From: Catenulisporales bacterium
GTDB lineage: Bacteria > Actinomycetota > Actinomycetes > Streptomycetales > Catenulisporaceae
Length of the DNA stretch: 39,175 nucleotides
Reading direction: 5' to 3'
NCBI GenBank assembly: GCA_019510485.1
Contig: JAEKKI010000138.1
Coordinates: forward strand, 1 to 39,175
Position numbers and translations under genes: made by a program. Under the pieces are notes generated by a model. That model did no database searches. It was not told where the DNA came from and saw only the letters and a program-made list of their open reading frames with translations. Numbering within the stretch: position 1 is the stretch's first letter; the number at the start of each line of letters is the position of its first letter. Positions 32,147 through 39,175 of this stretch are shown here, in pieces.

Positions 32147-32908
32147 ATGCTGTCCCCGGCAGACCTGAAGGCCCGTCCCCGTTCCGTGCCCGCCCGCATC
32201 CCCACTCCCGGAGAGGTCGGTTTACGCCGGATCCTAGCGGTGGCCGACGTCCTGCTCGGTGTCGTGGAGGAGGCGGAGCTGGTCGAGCACCTGCTGCCGG
32301 TGCTACGGCGCGCGGTGCCCAGCGACACCGTGCTGTGGCTGGCCGGCGACCGGCAGCGGCCGGCGCTGTGGCGGGCCGAGCCGGCCGGCGCCGTCACCGC
32401 CGAGCAGGCCGCCGCGCTGGAGGCGCACGCCCTGGCCGATCCGCTGCTGGCCCAGGCCTGGACCGGCACCGCGGCCGCGATGCGGCGCTCGGACCTGCAC
32501 ACCGACTCCGAATTCCGGCGCCTGGCCACCTATCCGGCGGTGTTCGGCCCGCTGCACGCCCGGCGGCAGCTGGCGATGGGCGTGCAGCCGGACGACCAGC
32601 GGCGGGTGGTGGTGGTCTTCAACCGCGAGCGCCCGGACTTCGCCCAGCACGACGTCGCCGTCGCCGAGGCGCTGCGGCCCCGGATCGGCCGCGCGCTGGC
32701 CCGGTTCGCCGGCTCGAACCCGCGCCGGGAGAAGGTGTCGCCGCGCGAGGCCGATGTGCTGGACCTGCTGTGCCGGGGACTGACCGACCGGCAGATCGCC
32801 AACCGGCTGGGCATCAGCCCCCGTACCGTCGACAAGCATCTGGAGCACGCCTACGTGAAACTCGGGGTGCGCTGCCGGGTACAGGCGGCCAGCCGCTGGC
32901 AGTCGTGA
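32147..32908 (+). CDS. LuxR family transcriptional regulator
   Basis: A 253-residue regulator. The last ~65 residues form a LuxR-type HTH (VSPREADVLDLLCRGLTDRQ, then IANRLGISPRTVDKHL and KLGVRCRVQAA). The first ~180 residues have a predicted mixed alpha/beta sensor-like domain (GRALARF end, DFAQHDVAVAEALRPRI helix before the HTH) reminiscent of GAF sensors. No phosphoacceptor Asp receiver domain or autoinducer domain is recognisable. The ATG at 32147 has AGGTGAT just upstream; a GTG at 32138 is in frame. It is preceded by the tandem hairpin elements and divergent from moaA. The signal sensed is unknown. Confidence 0.88.
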   Translation: MLSPADLKARPRSVPARIPTPGEVGLRRILAVADVLLGVVEEAELVEHLLPVLRRAVPSDTVLWLAGDRQRPALWRAEPAGAVTAEQAAALEAHALADPLLAQAWTGTAAAMRRSDLHTDSEFRRLATYPAVFGPLHARRQLAMGVQPDDQRRVVVVFNRERPDFAQHDVAVAEALRPRIGRALARFAGSNPRREKVSPREADVLDLLCRGLTDRQIANRLGISPRTVDKHLEHAYVKLGVRCRVQAASRWQS

Positions 32909-32965
32909 TCCAACCGAGATGTCGGCGGCGGCAACCACCGGCGGCCCCGGCACGTCTTCTCTGGC

Positions 32966-33988
32966 ATGGAGCAGCGCGATCAGGGCCGCGATCGGGGCGC
33001 GGAACCGGGCCCGGCCCGGTCGGCGGCCGGGCCCTCGGACCCGCTGGCGGAGACCGCCGCACCGGCGCCGACCGCGGGTGAGGCGGATGAGGCCGGCGAA
33101 CCGCCGGCGGCCGACCGCTCGGATCCGCCGGCGGAGACCGCCGCCCTCCCCCACGACATCGGCCGGGCGGCGGCCGAGGCCGTGGTGCAGGCCGAGGCCG
33201 AGTGGCCCGACCGGTCCGGCCACGACACCGCGCCCGGACACCGCCCCCGCCGCTGGCTGGTGACGGCCGGCGTCGCCGTGTCCGCGCTGGCGCTGGCCGG
33301 CACCGCCGCGGCGATCGCCGGCCACGGCCCGCACGGCACCCCCGGGGCCGGCTCCCAGAACGCGGCCGCCGCGCACACCACCGACAGCCCCACGCCGTCG
33401 GAGACGTCACAGTCGACCGCGTCGAGCGGCAGCACGTCGCAGTCGCAGGGCCCGACCTCCGGCTCGTCCTCGACCACCTGGTCCCCGTCGTGGGCTTCGT
33501 CCACGACGCCCTCGAAGCCGTCCACGGCGAAGTCCTCCTCCCCCAAGCCGCCGGCCGGCACCGACGAGGAAGACTGCGAGAACACCTCGCACTCCACGCC
33601 CCAGGACGAGGCCACGAAGTTCAGCGGCATGACCAAGGGCACCCAGCACGCGTTCCTCGCCGCCCAGGCCGCGGCCAAGGCCGCGGGGCTGCCCTTCATC
33701 CTGAACTCCGGCTACCGCTCGGCCGCCTACCAGGAGCGCATCTTCCAGTGCTGGGTCACCGCGCTCGGCTCGGCCAAGGCCGCCCACAAGTACGCGCTGC
33801 CGCCGAACGAGTCAGCGCACGTGCTGGGCTACGCGATGGACATCGCGCCGCCGTCGTCCGCGGCGTGGCTGGAGTCCACGAAGGGCCGGTTCGGCCTGTG
33901 CCGCCGGTATGCCGACGAGATCTGGCACTTCGAGTACCAGGCCGCCTACAAGACCCAGGGATGCCCGGCCCTGCTGGCGCATCCGTGA
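32966..33988 (+). CDS. Membrane-anchored VanY-type D-Ala-D-Ala carboxypeptidase
   Basis: A 340-residue protein with a ~90-residue acidic, Ala/Pro-rich cytoplasmic part and a helix at ~96-118 (WLVTAGVAVSALALAGTAAA). A Ser/Thr-rich extracellular linker (~130-210) leads to a VanY peptidase domain (~210-335). The zinc motifs are present: SGYRSAAYQERI, ESAHVLGYAMDIA (SxHxxGxAxD) and EIWHFEY (WH). It probably trims peptidoglycan stem peptides outside the membrane. Cys pairs near the domain borders may form disulfides. No vanHAX-like genes are nearby, so glycopeptide resistance is not implied. It ends ten nt before the convergent mscL. Confidence 0.9.
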   Translation: MEQRDQGRDRGAEPGPARSAAGPSDPLAETAAPAPTAGEADEAGEPPAADRSDPPAETAALPHDIGRAAAEAVVQAEAEWPDRSGHDTAPGHRPRRWLVTAGVAVSALALAGTAAAIAGHGPHGTPGAGSQNAAAAHTTDSPTPSETSQSTASSGSTSQSQGPTSGSSSTTWSPSWASSTTPSKPSTAKSSSPKPPAGTDEEDCENTSHSTPQDEATKFSGMTKGTQHAFLAAQAAAKAAGLPFILNSGYRSAAYQERIFQCWVTALGSAKAAHKYALPPNESAHVLGYAMDIAPPSSAAWLESTKGRFGLCRRYADEIWHFEYQAAYKTQGCPALLAHP

Positions 33989-33998
33989 GGAAGCGGCC

Positions 33999-34397
33999 TC
34001 AGCTGCCGGACCGCTGCTGCGCCAGGATGTCGCGGATCTCGGCCAGCAGCACCTTCTCGGTCTCCTCCGGCTCCTCCTGCACCACCTCGCCGCGCGCCTT
34101 GCGGCGCCGCTCGGTGAGGTGGTTGACCGGCGCGACGACGAGGAAGTAGACCGTGGCGCCGATGCACAGGAAGTTGATGAGGTTGGTGACCAGGTCGCCG
34201 TAGCGGATCTGGGAGCGGTTGAGGGTCCAGATCAGGGCACTGTAGTCCTGCTTGCCGAAGATCGCGGTGACCAGCGGCATGATGATGTCTTTGACCAGCG
34301 AGTTGACGACCGCACCGAACGCGGCGCCGAGGATCACGGCGACCGCCAGGTCGATCACGTTGCCGCGCAGCATGAACTTCTTGAAGCCGGAGAGCAA
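33999..34397 (-). CDS. mscL: Large-conductance mechanosensitive channel
   Basis: A 132-residue MscL, the homopentameric channel that opens under membrane tension to release solutes on osmotic downshock. The N-terminal amphipathic segment and first pore helix are typical (LSGFKKFMLRGNVIDLAVAV, then ILGAAFGAVVNSLVKDIIMP). The second helix is at ~75-95 (LINFLCIGATVYFLVVAPVN), and a C-terminal helical bundle ends the protein. The start is TTG at 34397, with GGAAGG nine nt upstream, matching the usual M-L-x-G-F-K beginning; the longer frame to 34436 adds a basic extension not found in the family. Confidence 0.94.
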   Translation of the reverse strand: MLSGFKKFMLRGNVIDLAVAVILGAAFGAVVNSLVKDIIMPLVTAIFGKQDYSALIWTLNRSQIRYGDLVTNLINFLCIGATVYFLVVAPVNHLTERRRKARGEVVQEEPEETEKVLLAEIRDILAQQRSGS

Positions 34398-34547
34398 AGC
34401 CTTGAGCCTTCCAGGAGGGAGGCGGCGCACGTCCACGGGCCGCCTGTGGTTTCCGGAGGCTATTGGGCGCGGACCCGGCGATCCGGGTCTTCGGGGCGTG
34501 TCGAAGGTGATCTCACCCGACCGGGTCGAACCCGCCGAAGCCCCCCA

Positions 34548-35648
34548 TCACACCGTCGCACTCTGATACAGCGCCTGGATCGCCGCGCCGAAATAGCAGC
34601 TGTAGGAAACGTCCGGGGTCAGGCCGCCCCGCTGGTAGCCGCCGATCACGCCGATGACGGTGCCCTTCTCGCCGCTGCCGTCCACGTCCACCAGGAACGG
34701 CGCGCCGGAGGTGCCGTCGGGGTAGCCGCGGCAGTCCCACTCGGTCTGCGTCGCGCTGTGCCTCAGCGCGGGCGCCGCGCAGGTGATCGGCGTGTCCGAG
34801 CCCTGCGGATAGGCCGGCACGGTGACCGGCATCCCGAAGCCCCGGTCGAAGGCGATCTGGTCGGCGCCGGTGACCGACTCCAGCGACGCCCCCGAGTCCG
34901 AGGCCGCGACCTGGAGGAACGCCACGTCCTGATCGGGGTCGTGGCCGCTCTGCCAGGCGTCGGAGACCACGACCTTGGTCACGGTCCAGCTGCCATAGGG
35001 CGTCTGGCCGTTGTGGTAGCCCGGGGCGAAGGCGATGTGCTGCTTGGGACCGTCGCTGTAGACACAGTGCCCGGCGGTGATGACCAGGTTGCCGGCCGGG
35101 CTGTGCACGACCGAGGCGCTGCAGAAGTGGCTCGCGACGCCGGAGTCGGTCCGGTACAGCACGCCGGCCGCGGGCGTCCCGCCGAACGCCTGGCCGCTGG
35201 GCGAGCTGACCGGCTGCTCCGGGGTGTCGACCGCGGAACCGGGACCGGCGGCCGTGGTGGCCGCGGCGTCGGCCCCCGGGCTGCTGGTGGTCGGTGCGGG
35301 AGCGGCGCTCTGGGGATCCGGACTGCTGCCCGCGCCGGCGGCCGACGTCGACGAGGCAGTGCCCGACGCGGCGGCCGAGGACGACGAATCCCCGGCCGAA
35401 GTGGCCGGGGAGCTGCCGGTGGGACCGGCCGAGGCGGGCGTCGACTGGCCGGCCTCGGCCGACCGGTCGGCCGTCAAGGCCCGCGCCGAGGAATGCGAGA
35501 TGCTCAGCGCGACCCCGAGCATCCCCGCGATGACCACCAGCCCGGCTATCCCCGCGGCCACAGCGGCCCGCCGGGCCCGGGCCCGCTTCCGGTCGCGGAT
35601 GCGCTGCTGCCTGCGCGCCACCCGCGAGCGTCCGCCGGGGGCCTCCAT
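34548..35648 (-). CDS. Membrane-anchored trypsin-like serine protease
   Basis: A 366-residue protein with a very basic cytoplasmic N-terminus (RVARRQQRIRDRKRARARRA), an anchor helix (~residues 31-50), a ~100-residue Ser/Ala/Thr/Pro linker and an S1-type protease domain (~155-366). The catalytic triad is visible as His in TAGHC (~193), Asp in DQDVAFL (~239) and Ser in GTSGAPFL (~312, in place of GDSGGP). GTSGAP and the Cys pattern recall glutamyl endopeptidase-like S1B enzymes. The ATG at 35648 has GTGAGG five nt upstream. A copy of the hairpin element lies 59 nt upstream of the start, at the same distance as in fabG. mscL follows 150 nt downstream. Confidence 0.9.
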   Translation of the reverse strand: MEAPGGRSRVARRQQRIRDRKRARARRAAVAAGIAGLVVIAGMLGVALSISHSSARALTADRSAEAGQSTPASAGPTGSSPATSAGDSSSSAAASGTASSTSAAGAGSSPDPQSAAPAPTTSSPGADAAATTAAGPGSAVDTPEQPVSSPSGQAFGGTPAAGVLYRTDSGVASHFCSASVVHSPAGNLVITAGHCVYSDGPKQHIAFAPGYHNGQTPYGSWTVTKVVVSDAWQSGHDPDQDVAFLQVAASDSGASLESVTGADQIAFDRGFGMPVTVPAYPQGSDTPITCAAPALRHSATQTEWDCRGYPDGTSGAPFLVDVDGSGEKGTVIGVIGGYQRGGLTPDVSYSCYFGAAIQALYQSATV

Positions 35649-35707
35649 CGACGCCTCACTCCGTTCCCGGCCCGCATCGGGCCGGCTCGCTTTCCACGAC
35701 GAATGCC

Positions 35708-35738
35708 GGCTCCGCCGACGGCTCAGATCGGCTGAGCC
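35708..35738. repeat. Interspersed hairpin element, copy D
   Basis: GGCTCCGCCGA (35708-35718) and TCGGCTGAGCC (35728-35738) flank the loop CGGCTCAGA. It is the consensus copy, with 10 of 11 stem positions paired. It shares the ACGAATGCC-type left flank and a CCTTC right flank with copy C. It lies 59 nt before the protease start codon. Confidence 0.85.
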
Positions 35739-35849
35739 CTTCACCACTAGATCAACACAGATTCCGGCGCTTGCCGAGCCCCGGATCCGGTGAATCCAGG
35801 GAAACGCGCCGACCTGATGCCGTCCTGAAGAGTCGGGCCGAATGACGAT

Positions 35850-35891
35850 CGTCCCGGCCGGCGCATGATGGGATCATCGCCGACCGGGACG
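35850..35891 (-). terminator. Terminator hairpin of the amidohydrolase operon
   Basis: CGTCCCGG (35850-35857) pairs with CCGGGACG (35884-35891). Inside, CGGCG/CGCCG and ATGAT/ATCAT extend the stem with one mismatch and one bulge around a GGG loop. It starts 23 nt beyond the stop at 35915 on the minus strand. Confidence 0.75.
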
Positions 35892-35914
35892 TCAAAGCTG
35901 CGTCAAAGTGTGCC

Positions 35915-37204
35915 TCACCACACCCGGATCACGTCGTCCGCGACGAAGGTCGGGGAGGTCGCGTCCGCCGGGACCTTCTCCAGCGGCTCGTCGATCTCGG
36001 CCACGGCCGGGCCGACCTCCGCCGCGATCGCGTCCAGTGCCGCGAGGTCGAAGCCGTAGACGCGGGCCGCGTTCCGGCTGAGCATCGCTTCGATCTCCTC
36101 GTGCGGCAGTCCGGCGTAGGCGTTGCGCAGCGCCTCGCGCGAATAGGGGAACGTGCCCTCGTCGTGCGGGTAGTCACTCCCCCACATCAGCTTCTCCAGG
36201 CCGATGGCGTACCGCAGCGGCACCTCGGAGCGCCGCATGAAGGAGGCGCCGAGGTAGAGGTTCTGCTTCCAGTACTCGCTGGGCGCCTTGCCCACGGCCT
36301 CGGCGATGCCGGCGCCGAACCGGCTCTCGGCGGTGACCGCGTCGGAGTCCCCCATCGCCGAGGACATCCGGCGCACCAGGGCCCGGTGGTAGTAGTCGAG
36401 CATGTCCAGGACCCCGGGCACCCAGCCGGAGCCCTGCTCGGTCAGTACGAACTTCAGGCCGGGATGCCGCTTGAAGGCGCCGCCGTAGATCAGGTGCCAC
36501 AGCGCGCGGTGCGCGAACCAGGTGATCTCCATCATGAAGACCGCGCGCGCCGCGGGCTCCTGGCCGATCTCCGGCGAGGCGGAGCCGGCGTGGTGGTTGA
36601 TCGGCATGTCGAGCTCTTCGCACACCGCCCACAGCGGCTCGTAGACGTCGGAGTAGAGCTGGGGGACCGAGGTTCCCGGCGGGGTGCCCGGCAGCAGGAC
36701 GCCGCCGAACAGGCCGTTCTCCCGGGCCCAGCGCACCTCCGCCACGGCGTCGTCCATATTGCCCAGCAGTACTTGGGCGGTCCCGGCGCGGCGGCCCGGG
36801 GCCCGCGAGCAGAAATCAGCCATCCAGCGGTTGTGCGCCCGCAGTCCGGCCCAGCGGAGTTCGTACTCCGCGGCCGACGGCTGCTGCGCGCTGAGCGACA
36901 TGCTGGGGTAGAAGGGCGGGATCGTGTTGGGGAACAGCACCTCGGCCACGATGCCGTCGCGCTCCAGGTCGGCGAGGCGGCGGGCGGAGTCCCAGTTGCG
37001 GGTGGCGTCGCCGTGCAGCAGGTCTTCGTAGGGGTTCACGTACGAGGCGGCCCAGGCGTCGAACTCGTCGTGGTACTTGGACTCCAGGTACGGCCGGTAG
37101 TCCAGCAGGTCGGCGCCGGCGTGGCCGTCGGCGGAGATGACGGTGTAGCGCTCGGTCGTCGCGGTCGTCTCAGCCATCGTGGTCTCCCCGCTCGTCTCAG
37201 TCAT
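35915..37204 (-). CDS. Amidohydrolase family 2 protein, second of a tandem pair
   Basis: A 429-residue member of the amidohydrolase-2 family (metal-dependent TIM-barrel hydrolases and decarboxylases). The N-terminal strand reads VISADGHAG, with Asp and one His but not the classical DxHxH. Later come the metal-binding His residues in DMPINHHAGSAS and the Asp in LMWGSDYPHDEGTFP. The C-terminus is acidic. The ATG at 37204 overlaps the stop of the upstream paralogue by one base (TGATG) and has GGAGG seven nt upstream; ATG 37177 also has a good ribosome-binding site. It works with the upstream amidohydrolase and SDR in one operon, probably in degrading a cyclic or aromatic acid. The substrate is unknown. 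Confidence 0.9.
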   Translation of the reverse strand: MTETSGETTMAETTATTERYTVISADGHAGADLLDYRPYLESKYHDEFDAWAASYVNPYEDLLHGDATRNWDSARRLADLERDGIVAEVLFPNTIPPFYPSMSLSAQQPSAAEYELRWAGLRAHNRWMADFCSRAPGRRAGTAQVLLGNMDDAVAEVRWARENGLFGGVLLPGTPPGTSVPQLYSDVYEPLWAVCEELDMPINHHAGSASPEIGQEPAARAVFMMEITWFAHRALWHLIYGGAFKRHPGLKFVLTEQGSGWVPGVLDMLDYYHRALVRRMSSAMGDSDAVTAESRFGAGIAEAVGKAPSEYWKQNLYLGASFMRRSEVPLRYAIGLEKLMWGSDYPHDEGTFPYSREALRNAYAGLPHEEIEAMLSRNAARVYGFDLAALDAIAAEVGPAVAEIDEPLEKVPADATSPTFVADDVIRVW

Positions 37205-38529
37205 CACGACACCTCCGGTCCCACTCCCTCGGTACGGTGCGCGCCGAGCGTGGCGCCGTACCCGATCACCGGGAAGTCGTCGCCGGTGAGCCAGTGCCGG
37301 CCCACCTCGCGCGCGGCCGCCCAGCCTTCTTCTTCCCCGCCGCTCTGCCCCAGGTCGCTCGGCCGCAGATCGACGCGCTCGGCCACCGGCTGGAGCGCGG
37401 CGACATCGAACCCGTACACCTCGGCCGCGGCAAGGCCGATCATCCGCCGGGTCTCCGCGATCGGGATGTCGTGGAACGTGGTCTTCAGCCACTTGCGGGT
37501 GTTCGGCCAGGTCCCTTCCGGATGCGGGAAGTCGTTGCCCCACAGCATGTTGTCGATGCCGATCTCGTAGCGGTGCGCGAGTTCGCGGCGTTTGGTGTTG
37601 GAGGCGCCGATGAAGCAGTTGCGGTCGAAGTACTCGCTCGGCGGCCGCTTCACCTCCTGGAACGGCGAGAGCTTGGCGGCGGCGTGCGCGCCGAGGAACA
37701 GCCGGTCCATGAACCACAGCAGGTTGGGGGCCCACCAGCAGCCGGCCTCAGTGACGCCGAACCGCAGCCCGGGGAAGCGCTCGAAGACGCCCGACCAGAT
37801 CAGGAACCAGAGCGGGCGGGCCGGCCACCAGGTCACCTCGGAGACGTAGATGCCGAGGTGGTCGCCGTACTCGTCGCGGGGCGCCGCGCCGGAATGCGTC
37901 GCGACCGGCATCTCGAGTTCCTGGCAGACCGCCCAGACCGGGTCGTAGCGGCGGTCGTGATACGGCGCCTTGTCCTCCCACATCGCCGGGATCATCACGG
38001 CGCCCAGGCCCGACTCCTTGGCCCGCCGGATCTCGGCGACGGCGGCGTCCACGTCGCCGGTGATCGGCACCAGCGCCACGCCCCGGCGGCGCTCGGGCGA
38101 GTGCGAGCACAGCTCGGCCAGCCAGCGGTTGTGGGCGCGGGCGCCGACCAGCGCCAGCTCCTGGTCCAGGCCGCCGGAGAAGGTCAGGCCGACGCCGAAG
38201 GGCGCGGCGGTGCTGGACTCCACGGCGTCGGCGTCCGGGAAGATCACCTCGGCGGTGACGCCGTCGGCGTCGAGTTCCTTGTCGCGCTGGGCGACGTCCC
38301 AGCCGCCGCGCAGGCCTTCTTCGTGTTCTTCGAACCACTGCCGCGCGAACTCGGGGTTGCGCACGCCGAGCTTGGTGGCGGCCTCGATGCGGGCGGCCTG
38401 TTCGGCGAGGAAGTCGTCGAAGGCGGGGTGGTACTCGCTCTCGATGTAGGTCCGGTACTCCTCGGTGGGGAGTCCGGCGTGGCAGTCGGAGGAGATGACG
38501 AGGTACGGTCTGTTGTCGAGTTCTGGCAT
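37204..38529 (-). CDS. Amidohydrolase family 2 protein, first of a tandem pair
   Basis: A 441-residue paralogue of the next gene, alike over most of its length. It has VISSDCHAGLPTEEYR at the N-terminus, ARAHNRWLAELCSHSPERRR in the middle, MPVATHSGAAP with a metal-ligand His, and MLWGNDFPHPEGTWPNT with the conserved Asp and a following His. Related enzymes hydrolyse or decarboxylate carboxylated rings. The ATG at 38529 has an AGGA box close upstream and lies 16 nt after the SDR stop. The two paralogues are clearly diverged from each other, so the duplication is old and they may form a heteromer or act on successive intermediates. Confidence 0.9.
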   Translation of the reverse strand: MPELDNRPYLVISSDCHAGLPTEEYRTYIESEYHPAFDDFLAEQAARIEAATKLGVRNPEFARQWFEEHEEGLRGGWDVAQRDKELDADGVTAEVIFPDADAVESSTAAPFGVGLTFSGGLDQELALVGARAHNRWLAELCSHSPERRRGVALVPITGDVDAAVAEIRRAKESGLGAVMIPAMWEDKAPYHDRRYDPVWAVCQELEMPVATHSGAAPRDEYGDHLGIYVSEVTWWPARPLWFLIWSGVFERFPGLRFGVTEAGCWWAPNLLWFMDRLFLGAHAAAKLSPFQEVKRPPSEYFDRNCFIGASNTKRRELAHRYEIGIDNMLWGNDFPHPEGTWPNTRKWLKTTFHDIPIAETRRMIGLAAAEVYGFDVAALQPVAERVDLRPSDLGQSGGEEEGWAAAREVGRHWLTGDDFPVIGYGATLGAHRTEGVGPEVS

Positions 38530-38545
38530 GGGTTCCTGACTCCCC

Positions 38546-39175
38546 TCAGTCGAGGATGAAGGTCTCTAGGTATCCGGGATTCGAGCGCTCCAGCATCGAT
38601 TGAGAGCGGCGGCGGATCATGTCGTCGGAACCGCCGCCCTTCGGCAGGATCCAGAAGGTTCCGGTCCTGATGCCCTCCAGGGCGTGGGCGGCGACCTCCT
38701 CGGGCTCGGTCATCAGCGCTTCTCGGCCGGCGGCTTTCATCGCTTGCTCCCAGCCTTCGAGGGTGGGATACGGGGTTTGGCGGGGCCGGCTCTTCGCGAA
38801 GCGCTCGGGCCGGTTGCGGTAGGACTCCCACAGACCGGTGCGGACCATGTGCGGGCCGGGGAACAGCACCGAGGCGCCGATCTTGGCGTCGGCCTGCTTC
38901 AGCTGCGCGTATAGCGCCTCGGTCAGGGTGACGATGGCGGCCTTGGTGACGGCGTAGACGCTGGCCGTCGGGAGCGGGGCGATGCCGCCGTCCGGGGAGC
39001 TGGTGTTGACCACGTGGCCGGGCGTGTCCTGCGCGATCATGCGGGGCAGGAAGGCCTGGACGCCGTGGAAGACGCCCCAGACGTTGACCGCGAAGGCCCA
39101 CTGCCAGTCGCTGCGCTCGTGCTGCCACATCGGGCCCTCGGCGCCGGAGCCGACGCCGGCGTTGTTGCAGAGCAC
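38546..39175 (-). CDS. Short-chain dehydrogenase/reductase, partial (N-terminus outside window)
   Basis: The frame runs to the window edge, so the N-terminal cofactor loop is missing; at least 209 residues are present. NNAGVGSG starts the visible part, VVNTSSPDGG holds the catalytic Ser, and SVYAVTKAAIVTLTEAL holds the Tyr and Lys of YxxxK. The following GASVLFPGPHMVRTGLW is typical of the SDR substrate loop. It oxidises or reduces an alcohol/ketone with NAD(P). It heads the visible operon with two amidohydrolases 16 nt downstream, which suggests a catabolic pathway. The substrate is unknown. Confidence 0.88.
   Translation of the reverse strand: MLCNNAGVGSGAEGPMWQHERSDWQWAFAVNVWGVFHGVQAFLPRMIAQDTPGHVVNTSSPDGGIAPLPTASVYAVTKAAIVTLTEALYAQLKQADAKIGASVLFPGPHMVRTGLWESYRNRPERFAKSRPRQTPYPTLEGWEQAMKAAGREALMTEPEEVAAHALEGIRTGTFWILPKGGGSDDMIRRRSQSMLERSNPGYLETFILD

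Larger units (their letters stand above)
35649..35914. other. 266-bp spacer with element D and a terminator
   Basis: It separates two minus-strand genes: the stop of the second amidohydrolase (35915) and the start of the protease (35648). It contains the terminator of the amidohydrolase operon (35850-35891), hairpin element D (35708-35738) and, between them, about 110 bp with no recognisable gene. Confidence 0.6.

Overview
The window is very G+C-rich and densely coded. It has many GTG and TTG starts, mycothiol-era actinobacterial families (DinB/DUF664, DUF3099), a fabG-inhA type gene pair, and several -10-like TANNNT boxes 5-10 nt before an ATG, which is the mark of leaderless mRNAs. All of this points to a chromosomal segment of an Actinomycetota member, probably a filamentous Streptomyces/Catenulispora-like organism. 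The genus cannot be fixed from the sequence alone. I see no rRNA, tRNA, CRISPR array, insertion sequence or phage genes.

Layout. 1-7043 (minus): late cobalamin/siroheme genes in the order cobL, bluB-cobT fusion, cobA/cysG, then a partial membrane protein that leaves the window. 7334-10048: a GNAT acetyltransferase and a TauE/SafE permease (minus), then a DMT-family exporter (plus) preceded by a possible leaderless leader peptide. 10106-12660 (minus): an ABC ATPase without a permease, then NfeD-like and SPFH/stomatin-like membrane proteins. 12871-16873: a conserved hypothetical, a DinB-like protein, a DUF3592 protein, SerB, SixA and a one-helix membrane protein. 16937-20909 (minus): two 14-helix MFS drug exporters, the first in an operon with a MarR regulator, each with a dyad in its promoter. 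21217-24317: a secreted I36-type protease inhibitor divergent from an XRE/NB-ARC/TPR regulator, with three 11-bp direct repeats between them. 24389-25866 (minus): fabG-fabI. 26085-30602: TldD-TldE protease pair, DUF3099, a PEP mutase/isocitrate lyase-family enzyme and a small Zn-ribbon protein. 30826-35648: MoaA, a LuxR regulator, a VanY-like peptidase, MscL and an anchored trypsin-like protease. 35915-39175 (minus): an operon of a truncated SDR dehydrogenase and two paralogous amidohydrolases.

Most unusual signal. A ~31-nt imperfect hairpin (arms GGCTCCGCCGA and TCGGCTGAGCC, loop of 8-9 nt) embedded in a ~50-nt repeat occurs four times, always between genes: at 25926, 31985, 32034 and 35708. 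Differences between copies fall largely in the loop and at the stem ends. Two copies lie exactly 59 nt before the start codons of fabG and the trypsin-like protease, and two form a tandem between moaA and luxR. I know of no named element with this sequence, so it is the best candidate here for something undescribed.

Other notable points are a 1305-residue BluB-CobT fusion with a ~730-residue disordered head that carries seven 48-bp tandem repeats, SARP-like direct repeats before the NB-ARC regulator, and strong bidirectional terminator hairpins between convergent genes.
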